DNA from: Candidatus Woesearchaeota archaeon | Lineage (GTDB): Archaea > Nanobdellota > Nanobdellia > SCGC-AAA011-G17 > JACOZS01 | Reading direction: 5' to 3' | DNA: 9,409 bases | NCBI GenBank assembly: GCA_016181215.1 | Contig: JACOZS010000007.1 | Span: 1 to 9,409, forward strand | Shown here: positions 1-6,453 of the stretch, one piece after another | Layout of the letters: the number at the start of each line of letters is the position of its first letter | How positions within the stretch are numbered: the stretch's first letter is position 1 | Notes under the pieces: generated by a model | The model's database searches: none | The model's input: the letters and a program-made list of their open reading frames with translations, nothing else | What the model was told of the DNA's origin: nothing | Position numbers and translations under genes: made by a program

Positions 1-882
1 CTTTTTAAATTTCTCTTTATACCTTTTTAAGAAATCTGCTGTACCGCTCAAGGAATCATCGAATTTTGGAGTGGCATAAATTATTCCTTCAGATGAATCC
101 CCAGCATCATTCAATACTTCCTGCGTCCCATAAGTTTCAGATGCAAATATTTTCCCTTCAAAACCTAATTCGCGCAATTGTTTAGTTAAAATCCCGCCTT
201 CTCCATAAGGAATTATATAAACGGCTTCAGGATTAGAATCTTTAACTTTAGCTATCTGTGTTCTGAAATCTTTTGCCTCCTGTTCATATACTTCCTTTGC
301 TGCAATAATTCCCCCAAGAGATTCAAATGTTTTCTTGAAGGCACTTGCTAACGCCAGATTATAATCAGAATTTGGATACATCAAAGCAACTTTAGTTAAC
401 TTCTCTGTATTATAAATATGTTTAGCCATTGCATCAGCTTGCCCGGTATCAGAAGGCCATACCCTGAAGATATAATCCCCGGATTTAGTTATATCAGGGC
501 TGGATGAAGCAGCACTTACAACTACAACTTTATTTTCTTCCGCTATTGGAGCTATAGCCAAAGTTTCAGAAGAACATACAGTGCCTATAATTACAGAAAC
601 CTTATCCACATCAATTAATTTGTTAGCTGCAGTCGAAGCAGGCTGAGCTTTACACTGTCCGTCTTCCCATAACACCTCTATTTTTTTACCATTTATACCG
701 CCCGCACTGTTTATCTCGTCTACCGCCAGTTGGATGCCGTTCCTGGAAGCCTCTCCGTAATTGGCAACATCTCCAGTTAAAGGAGCAATAGCACCAATCT
801 TTATAACTTCTTCACTAGAACTCTTGCTAACACAACCAAATAGCAAAATAGACAAAGTTAAAATCAATAGTAGTTTTTTCAT
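1..882 (-). CDS. Branched-chain amino acid-type ABC transporter substrate-binding lipoprotein (partial, C-terminus off left edge)
   Basis: The minus frame is open for 294 codons from ATG at 882 to the left edge, so the C-terminus lies outside. It opens with a lipoprotein signal: MKKLLLILTLSILLFGC, with the lipid-acceptor cysteine at residue 17. It continues with IGAIAPLTGD, the typical first strand of LivK/Peripla_BP_6 (type I periplasmic fold) proteins, then AVDEINSAGGINGKK, a SVIIGTVCSSETLAIAPI segment and SAASSSPDIT, all family hallmarks. Intact members are about 370-400 residues, so roughly 80-100 residues are missing. The role would be extracellular capture of an amino acid, amide or similar small ligand for an ABC importer; the ligand cannot be read from sequence. 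Permease and ATPase genes are not in the window. An in-frame ATG at 891 (MVLMKK) exists, but GGTG just before ATG 882 favours the shorter form. Confidence 0.93.
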   Translation of the reverse strand, partial: MKKLLLILTLSILLFGCVSKSSSEEVIKIGAIAPLTGDVANYGEASRNGIQLAVDEINSAGGINGKKIEVLWEDGQCKAQPASTAANKLIDVDKVSVIIGTVCSSETLAIAPIAEENKVVVVSAASSSPDITKSGDYIFRVWPSDTGQADAMAKHIYNTEKLTKVALMYPNSDYNLALASAFKKTFESLGGIIAAKEVYEQEAKDFRTQIAKVKDSNPEAVYIIPYGEGGILTKQLRELGFEGKIFASETYGTQEVLNDAGDSSEGIIYATPKFDDSLSGTADFLKRYKEKFKK

Positions 883-919
883 CAACACCATCTTTACAGT
901 TATTAATAAGATATCGTTT

Positions 920-931
920 GATATTTAAATC
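920..931 (-). promoter_or_regulatory. TATA box of the substrate-binding protein gene
   Basis: The minus strand reads ATTTAAATAT here, about 39-48 bases before ATG 882. Transcription would start near 895-900 and give a very short leader. It shares a 113-base intergenic region with the divergent protease promoter. Confidence 0.55.
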
Positions 932-963
932 TTTCCAAATTACCAATACATTAAAAAATGAAA

Positions 964-975
964 ACTATATAAATA
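964..975 (+). promoter_or_regulatory. TATA box of the HtrA-like protease gene
   Basis: CTATATAAATA sits about 21-31 bases before ATG 996, the spacing of an archaeal TATA box with a leaderless or near-leaderless transcript. Its position decides the start codon, because the upstream TTG at 918 lies before this box. Confidence 0.65.
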
Positions 976-995
976 GTCATCTTTCTTCCTTGTTC

Positions 996-2096
996 ATGAA
1001 AAAAAGAACCAGAAAAGGAAGATCAATCAAAGTTGAACTCAATCAATCAGATTTGTTTAAATCCCAGACCAAAAAACAAAAAATACCAACATACATACTA
1101 ATTACAATAATAGCATTGCTAATCATCCTTGGCGGTTTTCTAGGATATTACACAGGTTCAATAATCTATCAAGGGCCGGAATCAGAAAACGAAGCCCAGG
1201 AATTTATAAAAGTCGCAGAAAAAACAACAGCTGGCGTTGTAACCATACTAACAGATTCAGGTTCTGGTTCAGGAATTGTTTACGGAAAAGACGGTTTAAT
1301 AGTTACAAACTATCACGTAATTGATAACATTAAAAACATAAGGGTTTTACTAAGCGACAAACGCATATTTAACGGAACTGTGCTCGGTTATGATGTTGAA
1401 AGCGACATAGCAGTAATAAAGATAAACGCTGAAGATTTACCGACAGCAAAATTAGCAGACTCTGATAACTTGGAAGTTGGAGAAAAAGTAATCGCAATTG
1501 GAAATCCGTTTGGCTTTGATCATACTGTAACCACAGGAATTGTTTCTGCCACCCATCGTTCAAAGGGCCCAACAATTTATCGCGATTTTATCCAAACAGA
1601 CGCCAACATTAATCCTGGGAATTCAGGCGGTCCTCTAATAAACCTGAAAGGCGAGGTGATAGGATTAAACACTTTTGTAATCTCTGGTGCCAATACCCCG
1701 GGTTTGGGTTTTGCAATTCCAATAAATCTAGTTAAAAAAGTAGTAGACAAACTTTTAAAATATGGGGAAGTCAAACGAGGTTTTCTCGGAGTTTCAGTAA
1801 AAGATCTTATACAAGTAAATGAAAAAGGCGATGGAAAAATATTGGATGGGGCAGTTATAATTGAGCTGCAAAAAGAAGGCCCGGCAGACAAAGCCGGTGC
1901 TGAAGTGGGGGATGTAATCAAAAAACTTGACGGAATACTCATAGAAAACGGAAATCACCTTAAAAATATTCTGGCTGATTTGGAACCAGATTCAGAAGTT
2001 GAGCTGGAAATCGATAGGCCAAAAAAAGAAGGAGATTATGATAAATTTGTATTTAAAATAACTCTTGGAGCAAGGCCAGAATTATCAAAAGATTAA
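996..2096 (+). CDS. Membrane-anchored HtrA/DegP-like serine protease with one PDZ domain
   Basis: This is a 366-residue S1C (trypsin-like) quality-control protease. A basic cytoplasmic N-terminus (1-29, KKRTRKGR) precedes one hydrophobic anchor at about 31-58, placing the catalytic domain outside the cell. The triad is visible: His107 in NYHVI, Asp137 in SDIAVIKI and Ser210 in GNSGGPL, with the oxyanion-loop segment AIGNPFGF at 167-174. A single PDZ domain (about 261-355) begins RGFLGVSV and contains GPADKAGAEVGDVI. The layout is that of DegS/HhoA-type proteins: anchor, protease, one PDZ. It would cut misfolded or damaged envelope proteins. ATG 996 is chosen over the TTG at 918 because of the TATA box between them and because the extra 26 residues look non-coding. 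The gene converges on the coiled-coil lipoprotein gene and overlaps its stop. Confidence 0.95.
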   Translation: MKKRTRKGRSIKVELNQSDLFKSQTKKQKIPTYILITIIALLIILGGFLGYYTGSIIYQGPESENEAQEFIKVAEKTTAGVVTILTDSGSGSGIVYGKDGLIVTNYHVIDNIKNIRVLLSDKRIFNGTVLGYDVESDIAVIKINAEDLPTAKLADSDNLEVGEKVIAIGNPFGFDHTVTTGIVSATHRSKGPTIYRDFIQTDANINPGNSGGPLINLKGEVIGLNTFVISGANTPGLGFAIPINLVKKVVDKLLKYGEVKRGFLGVSVKDLIQVNEKGDGKILDGAVIIELQKEGPADKAGAEVGDVIKKLDGILIENGNHLKNILADLEPDSEVELEIDRPKKEGDYDKFVFKITLGARPELSKD

Positions 2097-2959
2097 CATT
2101 TATTTTCTAGTTCATCAAGTTCATCCTTCAGGTTGTCAAGTTCATCTTCTTTATCATTGATTTCTTCTTCCAGATCTTCAGCTTCCGAAGTTTTATTCTC
2201 ATCTTCAGCTTCATCCTTGTCCTTCTCTAAATCATCTATTTCCTCTTCTAAATTATCAATCTCTTGTTGTTTTTCATCAATATCCTTTTCACAGGTTCTG
2301 TCTGGAACTGAAAAGCCTGGAACCCTTACAGGCAAAGACTGTTCAGGCAGCCCAGATGGTATGTTACATGTCCTCTCCAAGGTTCTTAATCTTGATTCAG
2401 CCACTCTGATTTTATCTCTGGCTTTTTTGACAGCATCTTCATAGGCACTAACAGTACTTTCCGCAGAAGTTACTTTATTGTTATGAGAAGACTTGGCGCT
2501 ATCCAATTTGGATTTGGCTTCGTTTAATACAGTTCTTTTATCGTCTACCTTTTTTTGAGCATCATCTTTTTGAGTCTGTGTAGAGTTAGCATTGTTCAAA
2601 ATATCCTGCTGTTCTTTCTTAGCATCATCGTAATCATCCTGGGCTCCTTCTACCTCATCTTCCACATCTTTAATTTCTGAATCATCATCTTCTATTTCAG
2701 CCAGATTTTTCCTGGCTTCTTCTAAATCAAATGTAGCATCTTCAAGCTCAAACGCAGCAGCTTGGTAGTCTGATTTTGTATTTTCCACATCGTCCACGCA
2801 CTTAGTAAAAGAATCTCCTTCAGATCCATCTGATATCTGATCCTTAAGTTTTTCAATCTCTTTTTTTAACTCATCAATTTCAGAATTCTGCGCTTGCGGA
2901 ATGCACGAGGTAATACTTATTAAAAGAATGATTGCAGTCAGCAGCTTATAATAAACCAT
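2093..2959 (-). CDS. Acidic coiled-coil lipoprotein
   Basis: This 288-residue protein starts with a lipoprotein signal ending ISITSC, so Cys19 is the probable lipid anchor. The rest is mostly charged heptad-like helix: a short coil at about 25-42, a long one at about 57-198, a Pro/Gly-rich hinge at 199-220 (PSGLPEQSLPVRVPG), and a very acidic coil at 221-287 built from EEEIDDLEKDKDE-like units. The other cysteines (54, 198, 223 and the last residue, 288) flank the coils and could form disulphides that pair or staple helices. No enzyme motif is seen. It is probably an elongated surface or cell-wall-space spacer; function unknown. ATG 2959 is preferred to TTG 2986 because it directly precedes the signal peptide and follows a GGGGAG purine stretch. 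The stop codon TTA on the plus strand shares TTAA with the protease stop. Confidence 0.85.
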   Translation of the reverse strand: MVYYKLLTAIILLISITSCIPQAQNSEIDELKKEIEKLKDQISDGSEGDSFTKCVDDVENTKSDYQAAAFELEDATFDLEEARKNLAEIEDDDSEIKDVEDEVEGAQDDYDDAKKEQQDILNNANSTQTQKDDAQKKVDDKRTVLNEAKSKLDSAKSSHNNKVTSAESTVSAYEDAVKKARDKIRVAESRLRTLERTCNIPSGLPEQSLPVRVPGFSVPDRTCEKDIDEKQQEIDNLEEEIDDLEKDKDEAEDENKTSEAEDLEEEINDKEDELDNLKDELDELENKC

Positions 2960-2989
2960 TACTCTCCCCAGCAGCAATATTGCCAAGAA

Positions 2990-3000
2990 CTATTTAAAAT
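2990..3000 (-). promoter_or_regulatory. TATA box of the coiled-coil lipoprotein gene
   Basis: ATTTTAAATAG on the minus strand lies 32-41 bases before ATG 2959. It predicts a short leader that would contain the GGGGAGAG ribosome-binding-like stretch. Confidence 0.5.
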
Positions 3001-3003
3001 TAA

Positions 3004-3602
3004 CTACAACCCGAATATACTTGATAGGATATATATAAACAAGATTCCAACTAGGATTATCAACGAATTTCTTTTTCTAGGGTGTTCATGGGTTTCGGGT
3101 ATTAAATCTGAAGCGGCCACATAAATAAAAGTACCGGCTGTTAGTGCAAGCAATCCTCCTACAAAACTTTGGGAAAAAAAGTCTCTTGCTAAAAAAAATG
3201 TTAGAATGGCCCCAACTGGGGTTGCTAAAGCCACAAGCACAGAATAAGAGACTATCTTGCTTCTTTTTAATTTAGAATAGCTGAATAGCGAAGTGGATAT
3301 CAATCCCTCAGGAAACTCATGAGCAATCACAGCTAAAGTAGTAACCAGCCCTAAAGATCTTGAAACATCAAAACTCAACCCTATCGCAATCCCGTCTATA
3401 CATAAATCAACGCATTTTGGTTTAACTCTATCGATTCTGGAATTAATTCTAAAAACGAAGCTCCAAGAAGAACGCCTACAGCAAAAGACATCAGCCCAGC
3501 AATATGCGTCTTGGCAAATTTTTTATTCTTTAAAATAAAAAAAGATCCTAATAAAGTAGCTAATCCTGCCAAAACCCCGTATAATATCACCTCTGCTTCC
3601 AT
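3004..3602 (-). pseudogene. ZIP-family metal (Zn/Fe) transporter, broken by frameshift and probable internal deletion
   Basis: Two adjacent minus reading frames together make one ZIP permease. The 5' part (ATG 3602 to TAG at 3396) carries TM1, TM2 with GVLLGASFLELIPESIE, and only the first residues of TM3 (NALIYV). The 3' part resumes one frame over at about 3402 with CIDGIAIGLSFDVS (TM4), then HEFPEGL (TM5 metal-site motif), TM6, TM7 with GTFIYVAASDLIPETHEH, and a last TM to the stop at 3004. Joining them gives about 200 residues, whereas ZIP proteins of this type are usually about 240-270. What is missing is the rest of TM3 and the His-rich cytoplasmic loop, so the lesion looks like a deletion, not a single-base slip. 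The remaining residues are well preserved, which suggests a recent lesion or an assembly error. It follows the rubrerythrin-type ribbon gene by 4 bases and is probably co-transcribed with it. Confidence 0.82.
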
Positions 3603-3606
3603 TATT

Positions 3607-3729
3607 TCACTTCATTTCTACAAATTCTTGATATCCTGCACCGCATCTAGGACAAGTTGCTAATGGAGCCTCCCCTATGTGGATGTATCCGCAGACAGAA
3701 CACCTCCACTTCCGGGTCTTTTTGTCCAT
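3607..3729 (-). CDS. 40-residue rubrerythrin-type rubredoxin/zinc ribbon protein
   Basis: This short gene reads MDKKTRKWRCSVCGYIHIGE through to a C-terminal QEFVEMK. Cysteines 10, 13, 26 and 29 form two knuckles, CSVCG and CPRCG, 12 residues apart. That spacing, with KW before the first knuckle, GYIH after it and a phenylalanine after the second (YQEF), is the short ribbon found at the C-terminus of rubrerythrins. It lacks the longer PGT..F..LP..W segment of classical rubredoxin. Here it stands alone, with no diiron domain. It probably binds one iron or zinc and could carry electrons or sense metal. Its TGA is 4 bases before the ZIP transporter ATG, so the two form an operon, suggesting a shared role in metal handling (inference). 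A TATA box lies 22-31 bases upstream, supporting this start. Confidence 0.85.
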   Translation of the reverse strand: MDKKTRKWRCSVCGYIHIGEAPLATCPRCGAGYQEFVEMK

Positions 3730-3749
3730 CTAACTAATCAGAATTCAGG

Positions 3750-3761
3750 ATATTTATAAGA
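3750..3761 (-). promoter_or_regulatory. TATA box of the ribbon/ZIP operon
   Basis: CTTATAAATAT on the minus strand is centred about 27 bases before ATG 3729, implying a leaderless transcript. Confidence 0.6.
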
Positions 3762-3774
3762 TTATTGGTTAAAC

Positions 3775-4089
3775 CTAGATTAAATCTTCTACTTCCCAAA
3801 TCAAGCCTGCCCCAGAACCGCCCGCAGGCCTTAAAGCATCTCTTTCCCCGCAGTTAGGGCACAACTTCTGTTTAAAAGCAGAATTAAACTTGTGTTTACA
3901 GAAATCACATACATAGCTTTGATTTATTGGTACTTTAAAAGCAGGCTTTGCTGTCGGAGCTGGACTTATTAAATTATGTTCCTTGGCATAACAGGTATGG
4001 CATACCCACCCAGTGGCCTTGCTATCAGATTTTAATTCAGAAACAGGTACTCTATCTCTGCACCTCTTACACGTTATTAAAGTTTCCAT
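3775..4089 (-). CDS. Double zinc-ribbon protein of unknown function
   Basis: A 104-residue protein with two CxxC...CxxC ribbons. The first is near the N-terminus (CKRC at 7-10, CHTC at 30-33); the second is central (CDFC at 61-64, CPNC at 77-80). A Pro/Ala-rich linker (PAPTAKPAFKVP) separates them, and the tail is Gly-rich with a hydrophobic/acidic end (GLIWEVEDLI). The second ribbon resembles those of archaeal RNA- or DNA-associated adaptor proteins, but the family was not recognised. It lies 21 bases downstream of the 43-residue acidic gene and appears to be the second gene of that unit. A purine-rich GAGGCGAAGGG stretch directly precedes the ATG. Nucleic-acid or protein binding is the reasonable expectation; nothing more specific is supported. 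Confidence 0.82.
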   Translation of the reverse strand: METLITCKRCRDRVPVSELKSDSKATGWVCHTCYAKEHNLISPAPTAKPAFKVPINQSYVCDFCKHKFNSAFKQKLCPNCGERDALRPAGGSGAGLIWEVEDLI

Positions 4090-4110
4090 CCCTTCGCCTC
4101 TTATTTGATA

Positions 4111-4242
4111 TCAATAATCGTCTTCATCAAAACTTTCTTCTACTAGATTTTCTTCATCATTGAAAAGCTCTTCTTCTATGTCTTCTCGTACAGTAGATTT
4201 GCCATTTCCAGGCTCTTTCTTCTTATCGTGCTTCCTAGTCAT
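4111..4242 (-). CDS. 43-residue charged protein with acidic tail (hypothetical)
   Basis: A small ORF starting MTRKHDKKKEPGNGKSTVR and ending in a strongly acidic tail (EEELFNDEEN...SFDEDDY). It has a basic head and acid tail with no cysteines or membrane segment. Support for it being real comes from context: a good TATA box centred about 32 bases before the ATG, the right strand, and a position filling the space between the surface gene and the zinc-ribbon gene. The pair is probably one transcript, and an acidic partner for the ribbon protein is possible. Function unknown. Confidence 0.6.
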   Translation of the reverse strand: MTRKHDKKKEPGNGKSTVREDIEEELFNDEENLVEESFDEDDY

Positions 4243-4266
4243 GTTAATCTGCTTAAACTATCATAC

Positions 4267-4282
4267 TTTTTAATATATAAAC
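4267..4282 (-). promoter_or_regulatory. TATA box of the acidic protein/zinc-ribbon unit
   Basis: TTTATATATTAAAA on the minus strand lies 8-9 bases beyond the surface-protein stop codon and about 25-40 bases before ATG 4242. The unit therefore has its own promoter and need not depend on read-through from the surface gene. Confidence 0.55.
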
Positions 4283-4290
4283 TTTACTTT

Positions 4291-5412
4291 TCACCCCTTC
4301 CTGCCTAAAGCCCCCCAGGAATCAGGGTCCAATTCAGTTTCAGGGGTTAATAGTCCTTTTATTTTCCTGATTAACTTAGTCCAAAAACTATCTTCAGGAG
4401 GCTCACAAATCGCGTCCTTACAGGATTCGCAATCTATTTCTACGGAGTCAGGTACATATTCATTGCCGTCTAAACTGCATAGCCATTCTTTCAACGTTTT
4501 ATCATTTATACATTCGTCCCAATATTCAAATCCATTGCCATCCGCATCAGCACCGCTAACCTTTCCCCTTACAACTGTAGAGGTGTCTATACTGCCTTCG
4601 TCACTATCCTCGCAAGTAGGTTTCTTTTTATCTGATGTCTCTGATTTCACTATCTGTTGTTCTTCCCTCTCTTTTATAGTGGCCTCTCTCCATTTTCTTG
4701 CAAGTTCCCATTTTTCCGAATCCCCTAATTCTTCAGGTTCCACCTCAAATTCTTCTTCCCTAATACATCTGCTAAAAGCACATTCACACTCAACTATTTT
4801 ATCAGCAACAGAACTGCCCTTACAGAAATATTCCTTCAACAAACTTCCTTCATCATCCTCTTCATTATTAAATAAACAAGAGTCTGCATAATAATGATTT
4901 TCGTCAGGGAGATAACCATAAGCCAACGGTTTCTTAATAGTTATTTTTACCTTACCATCTTTAATAGGATTATATCCGCCATCGCTGTCCTCGCAATATT
5001 CTTGAAGCATAGGACTCTCTTCTTTAGAATCATCATAAACCAAAATATCCTGAATACCAGCAGGCGCAACTCTCTTTCCATCCACATCTGCTGTTATAGT
5101 ATTTCCATAAGCGTTTGGAATATCATAAGAGCACATGTACTGATTAGCGCAGTTATTATCCTCAGCCTTAAATGTAATGCAGTTCCCCTTGCATAAAGTA
5201 ATTTGGTGATCCTTTAAAACAACATTAGACTCCAGAATGAGGTGGTCAGTAATTAATTTTTCTCCCCCGCCAAGATCAATGGTATAAGGATAAACTTTAT
5301 ACCATGCTTCAACAGCTTTTCCAGTAACCCCATTGAGTGCGCCAGATAAAAAACCAGCTATCAGAACAAGAATAATCATCACCATAACAACTTTTTCAAA
5401 ACCAAACCTCAT
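4291..5412 (-). CDS. Anchored surface protein with two six-cysteine 'CEDSD' repeats
   Basis: This 373-residue protein has an N-terminal hydrophobic segment at about 8-29, followed by GVTGKAVE, which acts as signal or anchor; the rest is extracellular. Residues 35-130 form a domain with four cysteines (74, 78, 88, 94). Two repeats follow. The first runs C140 (CEDSDGG), C179, C197 (LKEYFC), C209, C211, C216; the second runs C267 (CEDSDEG), C301, C312 (LKEWLC), C328, C331, C336. Each has D-x-C then LKE[YW]xC then [VI][ED]C, with the last two cysteines five residues apart. A highly charged helical linker (217-265) separates them. This repeat type is common in cell-surface proteins of DPANN archaea and probably forms disulphide-stapled modules; ligand and role are unknown. 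GAGGT ends 7 bases before the ATG, and a TATA box lies further upstream, both inside the 79-bp repeat. Confidence 0.85.
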   Translation of the reverse strand: MRFGFEKVVMVMIILVLIAGFLSGALNGVTGKAVEAWYKVYPYTIDLGGGEKLITDHLILESNVVLKDHQITLCKGNCITFKAEDNNCANQYMCSYDIPNAYGNTITADVDGKRVAPAGIQDILVYDDSKEESPMLQEYCEDSDGGYNPIKDGKVKITIKKPLAYGYLPDENHYYADSCLFNNEEDDEGSLLKEYFCKGSSVADKIVECECAFSRCIREEEFEVEPEELGDSEKWELARKWREATIKEREEQQIVKSETSDKKKPTCEDSDEGSIDTSTVVRGKVSGADADGNGFEYWDECINDKTLKEWLCSLDGNEYVPDSVEIDCESCKDAICEPPEDSFWTKLIRKIKGLLTPETELDPDSWGALGRKG

Positions 5413-5476
5413 TAAAATTACCTCTTTTTATACTAAAATAAGTCCGATCTTTAATATTTAAACCTTGCTTTTATAT
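5398..5476. repeat. 79-bp perfect direct repeat, copy 1 (functional surface-gene promoter)
   Basis: Every base matches 6454-6532. On the minus strand it holds a TATA box (GTTTAAATATTAAAG, about 5448-5462), the GAGGT ribosome-binding site and the first five codons (MRFGF) of the surface gene. Identity ends abruptly on both sides: C versus A before it, G versus T after it. Confidence 0.97.
5448..5462 (-). promoter_or_regulatory. TATA box of the surface protein gene
   Basis: GTTTAAATATTAAAG on the minus strand lies 36-50 bases before ATG 5412. It predicts a leader of roughly 15-20 bases containing GAGGT. An identical box is present in repeat copy 2, at about 6504-6518. Confidence 0.55.
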
Positions 5477-5579
5477 GAACTGTTAAACACAATTCAAAAA
5501 ATATTTTTCTTAGATGAATAGTGAAGATAGGCTTTCTTATTATGGATAAATTTCTCCACTATCGCTCCGAAATGAATAA

Positions 5580-5598
5580 ATTTATAAACTTTATAAAA
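5580..5598 (+). promoter_or_regulatory. Tandem TATA-like boxes of the methyltransferase gene
   Basis: TTTATAAAC is followed directly by TTTATAAAA. The first copy lies about 22-30 bases before ATG 5610, fitting a leaderless start. The promoter lies inside the inserted block, so the cargo gene carries its own. Confidence 0.55.
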
Positions 5599-5609
5599 CC
5601 ATCATCACT

Positions 5610-6371
5610 ATGATGAAAAATTCATTCTTTAGTCTTTCGGAATTGTGGGATTTTGTACTCGAGAAGAGATACAACCGCAAGGAAATTTTTCGAGGATTTG
5701 TTGATGTTCTTAAAAAACACGGACTGAATAAATCCTCTTTAATTTTAGATGCAGGATGTGGTTCTGGATTTATGTCTTTAGATCTAGCAGAAAATGGATT
5801 TCGAGTGGTAGCAACAGACAAAAGTTACGAAATGATTCGTCAGGTAAAAATCAATGCTCAAAAAAAGAAAATTGGTATTCAAGCTGAGCAAGTTTCTTGG
5901 AGTGATCTTTCTAAAAAATTTGATCCGATTTTTGACTTTGTTTATTGTCGTGGTAACTCTTTAATTTATGCCGCGAGTTGGGAGCAAAATTGGATTGTTC
6001 CTGATAGAAACTTAGAAGAAATAAAAAAATCTGTTAAAAGTTTTTATAATATTTTGCGTCCAGGAGGATGGTGCTACATCGACTCTAATATAAAGCCGTA
6101 TTCAGAAAAATTAGGGGTTTTAAAAACAAGAAAAGGAGACGTTGAAGTATCGTGGAAAGCTGAAGTTGACTCTTCTCAAAATCTTAGAACGTGGACAATC
6201 ATGCTGAAATATGTTTCTTCTCAAGAAACTCAAGAATTTGTTTCTTATAGTGCCTATCTTTCAAATGAAGAGATTTGTGAAATTCTACACAAAACAGGGT
6301 TTAAAAAAGTAGAAAAGAATATCCCGGTTCATGGAGAAAAATATTGTGATGTTTTTATTGCACAAAAATAA
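5610..6371 (+). CDS. Class I SAM-dependent methyltransferase (cargo of the inserted block)
   Basis: A 253-residue Rossmann-fold methyltransferase. Motif I is LDAGCGSG (46-53), the acidic residue binding the SAM ribose is Asp70 in VVATD, motif IV is DFVYCRGNSLIYA (109-121), and LRPGG (149-153) is the usual post-motif turn. The CRGNSLIYA motif IV recalls the glycine N-methyltransferase-like group, which acts on small molecules, so a small-molecule or metabolite substrate is more likely than DNA or rRNA; the actual substrate is unknown. The C-terminal third is mostly strand-rich and ends GEKYCDVFIAQK. Codon use differs from neighbours: by hand count Ile is 12 ATT, 4 ATC and 2 ATA, against 7, 6 and 23 in orc1/cdc6. 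That supports recent transfer. Two ATGs (5610, 5613) open the gene; the choice is uncertain by one residue. Confidence 0.9.
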   Translation: MMKNSFFSLSELWDFVLEKRYNRKEIFRGFVDVLKKHGLNKSSLILDAGCGSGFMSLDLAENGFRVVATDKSYEMIRQVKINAQKKKIGIQAEQVSWSDLSKKFDPIFDFVYCRGNSLIYAASWEQNWIVPDRNLEEIKKSVKSFYNILRPGGWCYIDSNIKPYSEKLGVLKTRKGDVEVSWKAEVDSSQNLRTWTIMLKYVSSQETQEFVSYSAYLSNEEICEILHKTGFKKVEKNIPVHGEKYCDVFIAQK

Positions 6372-6384
6372 GGAGTTTTAAAAA

Positions 6385-6450
6385 ATGAAATTCACCCTAA
6401 CCACATCTTTCATTCTTCAAAACGGAAAAAATCAAATTTATAAGAATTAA
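6385..6450 (+). CDS. Possible 21-codon ORF at the end of the inserted block
   Basis: ATG 6385 follows an AGGAG stretch (6371-6375, overlapping the methyltransferase stop) by 9 bases, a good ribosome-binding arrangement. It encodes MKFTLTTSFILQNGKNQIYK plus one Asn before TAA. It ends three bases before repeat copy 2. It could be a tiny peptide gene or the head of a gene truncated when the block formed. The evidence is only the start context, so chance is a serious alternative. Confidence 0.2.
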   Translation: MKFTLTTSFILQNGKNQIYKN

Positions 6451-6453
6451 TCA

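Larger units (their letters stand above)
5477..6453. mobile_element. 977-bp inserted block bracketed by the 79-bp direct repeats
   Basis: The block between the repeat copies contains a plus-strand methyltransferase gene with its own promoter and a possible short downstream ORF. If one repeat copy and the block are removed, the SFM1-like gene and the surface gene become neighbours again across a single 79-bp promoter segment. This is the expected ancestral arrangement. No transposase, integrase or inverted terminal repeats were seen at the block ends, so the element class is unknown. An assembly origin is not excluded. Confidence 0.6.

Noticed and set aside
918..995. N-terminal extension of the HtrA-like protease from TTG 918
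   Set aside because: The extension would begin upstream of the TATA box at 964-975 and gives unconvincing residues before the basic MKKRTRKGR start.
2133..2444. Ser-rich plus-strand ORF opposite the coiled-coil lipoprotein
   Set aside because: Same shadow effect from an acidic coiled-coil gene on the other strand.
3390..3405. Programmed ribosomal frameshift in the ZIP gene
   Set aside because: No clear slippery heptamer at the junction, and a whole transmembrane helix and loop are missing, which a frameshift alone would not explain.
4463..4891. Ser-rich plus-strand ORF opposite the surface protein
   Set aside because: It is the antisense shadow of the acidic Glu/Asp-rich surface gene, whose GAA/GAT codons read as TTC/TCA-type codons on the other strand; no promoter or recognisable motif.
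5518..5562. Possible hairpin or inverted repeat (ATAGTG / CACTAT) near the left end of the insert
   Set aside because: Only six paired bases with a loop of about 33; expected by chance in AT-rich DNA and not matched at the other end of the block.
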